From Cyanobacteria bacterium UBA8803 (GTDB taxonomy: Bacteria; Cyanobacteriota; Cyanobacteriia; Cyanobacteriales; Coleofasciculaceae), in the NCBI GenBank assembly GCA_003505715.1, contig DNXU01000622.1, forward strand, positions 1 through 8,121: DNA of 8,121 nucleotides, read 5' to 3'. How positions within the stretch are numbered: the first letter of the stretch is position 1; each line of letters starts with the position of its first letter. This document shows, in pieces, positions 6,076 through 8,121 of the stretch. The notes below the pieces were generated by a model that made no database searches, had not been told where the DNA came from, and saw only the letters and a list, made by a program, of their open reading frames with translations. The translations under genes were made by a program, and so were the position numbers.

Positions 6076-8106
6076 ATGCTCGCTAGAATAGCTACCATTA
6101 CGGCTAGACATTGGAAATTTTTACTGGCTTTGAATGTCTTGGTACTTGCAGCCGCCGCAAGCAATTATGTTACGTCTCCTAAGGTTTGGACGGCGAAAGC
6201 GCAGCTAATTTTACCCGATACAACCAGCAGTCTAGATGCCAATTTAGGTACTCTAGGTTCCCTCACAAATGATGAACCAGTTTTTTCCAATCAGCTAAAT
6301 CCTCTCAAAGTACAAGCGTACATCCTGACCAGTGATGCTTTGATGCAGCGGTTGTGGGCATCTGATACTGAGAACAGCCAATTTGGACTCCGAAGCTACA
6401 AAAAATTGTTCGAGATATCGCCTCAAGAGCAGTCTACAACTATCTCACTGACAGTTAAAGGTTCTAGCCCAGAATTGGCACACCAAAGGGCGATCGCGTT
6501 GATCGAGGCATATCAACAGCGCCTAAACGAACTGCGTCAAACAGATGGGGTGGCAAGGGCGCAGTTTAGTCAGAAGCAATTGGAGCAAGCCCAACAGCGG
6601 TTGAACCAGGCTCAGATGGAGTTGGCTCAGTTCCAAAAATCCTCTGGTTTGGTTAACAGTGAAGAACAAACCAGAGGACTAGTGCAGAGCATCAGTGAAT
6701 TGACAACCGCCCAAGCCCAAGCCCAAGCTCAAGCCCTAGCTAGTATCAATGAAGTGAGAACCCTATCGAACCGTCTAGGTTTGACACCCGATCAGGCAAT
6801 TCGATCGCTAGGTTTGGCAGAAAATCCAGATTATCAATTTATTCGGCAGAAGCTCACTGAAGTAGAAGCCAAGTTAGTGGAAGCCAAAGCCACTTATACG
6901 ATGGAGAATCCTAGAGTGGAAGGTTTGGTGATCCAGCGCGATGAGTTGCAGCGCCAACTTCAGCAGTACATTACTCAAGCAGCGGGTGACGCCAGCATAG
7001 ATACCACAATGACTGGCGAGCGCCAAGGACGCGCCACTTTGATCCAGCAGCTGATTTTAGCGGAAAGCACAGCCAGTGCCCAGCAAAGACAGGCTACTCA
7101 GCTCCAGAGTCAGGCTGAGCAACTTAACGCTACTTTAAAGCTCATCCCCGGCCATCAGGCTAAGCTACTAGAACTCAAGCGGCAGTACGAGGTTGCCGAA
7201 GGGGTCTATAAAGGTTTAGTTGCGCAGATACAGAAGGTCAATATTGATGCCTTTAATGCTTATCCAAACGTACAGGTACTCGATCCTCCCACGGTTAGCT
7301 CTAACCCTACCGATCCCAAAAAGACCCTGATCGCACTCAATGCTTTTGTGGCATCAGTGGTAGGTAGTATCGCACTCCTATTACTCTTGGAGGCACGCAA
7401 CCCTTTGTTAAGTCCCAAGGATCTCCAGACGCTCAAGTTTGCCATTGTAGTTCGCATTCCCCGGCTCAAGCAGTCCGTTGTCGGTTTGGGTTTGACTACT
7501 GAAACAGAGGTCGAGTTTCAACGGCTGGCTTCAGCCATTAGCTTACAACCTCTCAAGAACCGCCGCCTGCTGGTAACTAGTGCGACGATGGGCGAAGGGA
7601 AGACAACAGTAACTCTGGGGTTAGCAACAGCTTTAGTAGATTTGGGCTTTCGGGTACTACTCGTGGATGGAGATTTTCGGAAGGCACAACTGAGCCACCG
7701 TCTAGGCTATGCCAGGGAACTTCTCCCGCCCGAGAAGCCCGTGCAGCTACGACCTAGCCTTGATTTAGTGCCGACTTTGCCCAAACAGGGCAAAATTGTC
7801 GAAATGGTGACGCGGGGAAGATTTGAGGAGAGTTTGGTAGCTGCTCAGTCTGCGAATGAGTATGACTACATCCTTGTTGATAGCGCTCCAGTTAGTTTGA
7901 CCAGTGAAACAGTCTTGATGGCTGCCATCACCCGCAACGTATTGTTTGTTGTCCGTCCTGGTATCAGCAAACGGAACTTCGTGAATGATAGCCTCGCTCA
8001 ACTTACTCAGCACAATGCCGAACTTTTTGGTTTAGCGATTAATGGCATGGAAATCCCATCCATATCCTACACCTATCGAGCTAATGGTTATTTAGTTAAG
8101 GGATGA
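6076..8106 (+). CDS. Polysaccharide chain-length determinant / tyrosine autokinase (Wzc-like BY-kinase)
   Basis: This 676-residue protein combines a Wzz-type co-polymerase with a bacterial tyrosine kinase and controls chain length and export of surface polysaccharide. Membrane segment 1 lies at about 14-33. A periplasmic part (34-415) includes long Gln/Ala-rich coiled coil at about 160-230 and 255-385. Segment 2 lies at about 417-438, with DPPTVSSNP just before it. In the cytoplasmic kinase, Walker A is ATMGEGKTT (503-511), Walker A' is VLLVDGDFRK (527-536) and Walker B is YILVDSAPV (598-606). The C-terminal tyrosine cluster is small (Y665, Y667, Y672), and the stop codon sits in an octamer repeat. 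The usual EX2RX2R oligomerisation motif reads EFQRLAS (480-486), and the normal proline-rich stretch between A' and B is reduced. The ATG has no clear Shine-Dalgarno, but no other start lies between it and the upstream in-frame stop at 6010. Divergent from the ligase/polymerase gene. Confidence 0.92.
   Translation: MLARIATITARHWKFLLALNVLVLAAAASNYVTSPKVWTAKAQLILPDTTSSLDANLGTLGSLTNDEPVFSNQLNPLKVQAYILTSDALMQRLWASDTENSQFGLRSYKKLFEISPQEQSTTISLTVKGSSPELAHQRAIALIEAYQQRLNELRQTDGVARAQFSQKQLEQAQQRLNQAQMELAQFQKSSGLVNSEEQTRGLVQSISELTTAQAQAQAQALASINEVRTLSNRLGLTPDQAIRSLGLAENPDYQFIRQKLTEVEAKLVEAKATYTMENPRVEGLVIQRDELQRQLQQYITQAAGDASIDTTMTGERQGRATLIQQLILAESTASAQQRQATQLQSQAEQLNATLKLIPGHQAKLLELKRQYEVAEGVYKGLVAQIQKVNIDAFNAYPNVQVLDPPTVSSNPTDPKKTLIALNAFVASVVGSIALLLLLEARNPLLSPKDLQTLKFAIVVRIPRLKQSVVGLGLTTETEVEFQRLASAISLQPLKNRRLLVTSATMGEGKTTVTLGLATALVDLGFRVLLVDGDFRKAQLSHRLGYARELLPPEKPVQLRPSLDLVPTLPKQGKIVEMVTRGRFEESLVAAQSANEYDYILVDSAPVSLTSETVLMAAITRNVLFVVRPGISKRNFVNDSLAQLTQHNAELFGLAINGMEIPSISYTYRANGYLVKG
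6709..6732 (+). repeat. In-frame hexanucleotide repeat (GCCCAA) in the kinase gene
   Basis: Three copies of GCCCAA and one GCTCAA occur in a row and encode alanine-glutamine four times (residues 212-219) in the predicted coiled coil. Changes in copy number would keep the frame and alter coiled-coil length by two residues per unit. Confidence 0.8.
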
Positions 8107-8121
8107 GGGGGTGAGGGGATG
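8101..8121. repeat. Start of a second octamer array, inverted relative to the one at 1-60
   Basis: Read on the - strand, the last 21 bases give CATCCCC, TCACCCCC, TCATCC, in the same 8-base register as the TCATCCCC/TCACCCCT units at 1-60. The array begins inside the kinase gene: its final glycine codon (GGA) and stop (TGA) are part of it. It runs to the window edge, so its full length is not known. Confidence 0.75.

Larger units (their letters stand above)
240..6497. repeat. Seven dispersed HIP1 octamers (GCGATCGC)
   Basis: Exact copies of the palindrome GCGATCGC start at 240, 1608, 2658, 2789, 3200, 3603 and 6490; the span given here is from first to last. All lie inside coding sequence, four of them in ilvB. 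About one per 65 kb is expected in random sequence, so seven in 8.1 kb is a strong cyanobacterial signature. None lies in the ligase/polymerase gene, and only one is in the kinase gene. Confidence 0.95.

Overview
The window looks like a filamentous or colonial cyanobacterium. The evidence is seven copies of the cyanobacterial octamer GCGATCGC (HIP1) in 8.1 kb, a cyanobacterial-type UbiB/ABC1 kinase, a small protein that matches the glutamine synthetase inactivating factor IF7 (found only in cyanobacteria), and two sites that match the consensus of the cyanobacterial nitrogen regulator NtcA. Pyrimidine-rich octamer arrays (TCACTCCC type) lie at both ends of the window, in opposite orientation. 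Arrays of this style are common in large cyanobacterial genomes.

Layout, left to right. Positions 1-60 are a 7.5-copy octamer array. A UbiB/ABC1 atypical kinase (165-1886, +) follows and is trailed by a perfect 14-bp stem-loop (1910-1943). An AT-rich control region with a full TGTA-N8-TACA NtcA box and a -10 element leads into gifA (2110-2310, +), which ends at a strong intrinsic terminator (2355-2404). Convergent to gifA is the acetolactate synthase large subunit ilvB (2435-4288, -). IlvB carries an unusual C-terminal zinc-ribbon tail. Its upstream region (4289-4562) holds a possible 35-codon leucine-rich leader ORF whose stop codon overlaps the ilvB ribosome binding site, a TATAAT box and a second GTA-N8-TAC motif. 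Further right is an exopolysaccharide module of two divergent genes: an O-antigen ligase/Wzy-like membrane protein (4563-5888, -) and a Wzc-like chain-length protein/tyrosine autokinase (6076-8106, +). They share a 187-bp divergent promoter region with two adjoining palindromes. The kinase stop codon lies inside the second octamer array (8101 to the window edge).

How the genes work together. The central part concerns nitrogen and amino-acid metabolism. GifA blocks glutamine synthetase when nitrogen is plentiful, and the spacing of its NtcA box suits repression. IlvB makes the first committed intermediate of branched-chain amino acids. The right part concerns polymerisation, transfer and export of cell-surface polysaccharide. 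The UbiB kinase probably serves prenylquinone metabolism and has no evident link to its neighbours. I see no mobile element, tRNA, rRNA or CRISPR array. No single new multi-gene system is evident. The points most worth checking are the zinc ribbon on IlvB, the leucine-rich leader ORF and the NtcA arrangement at gifA.
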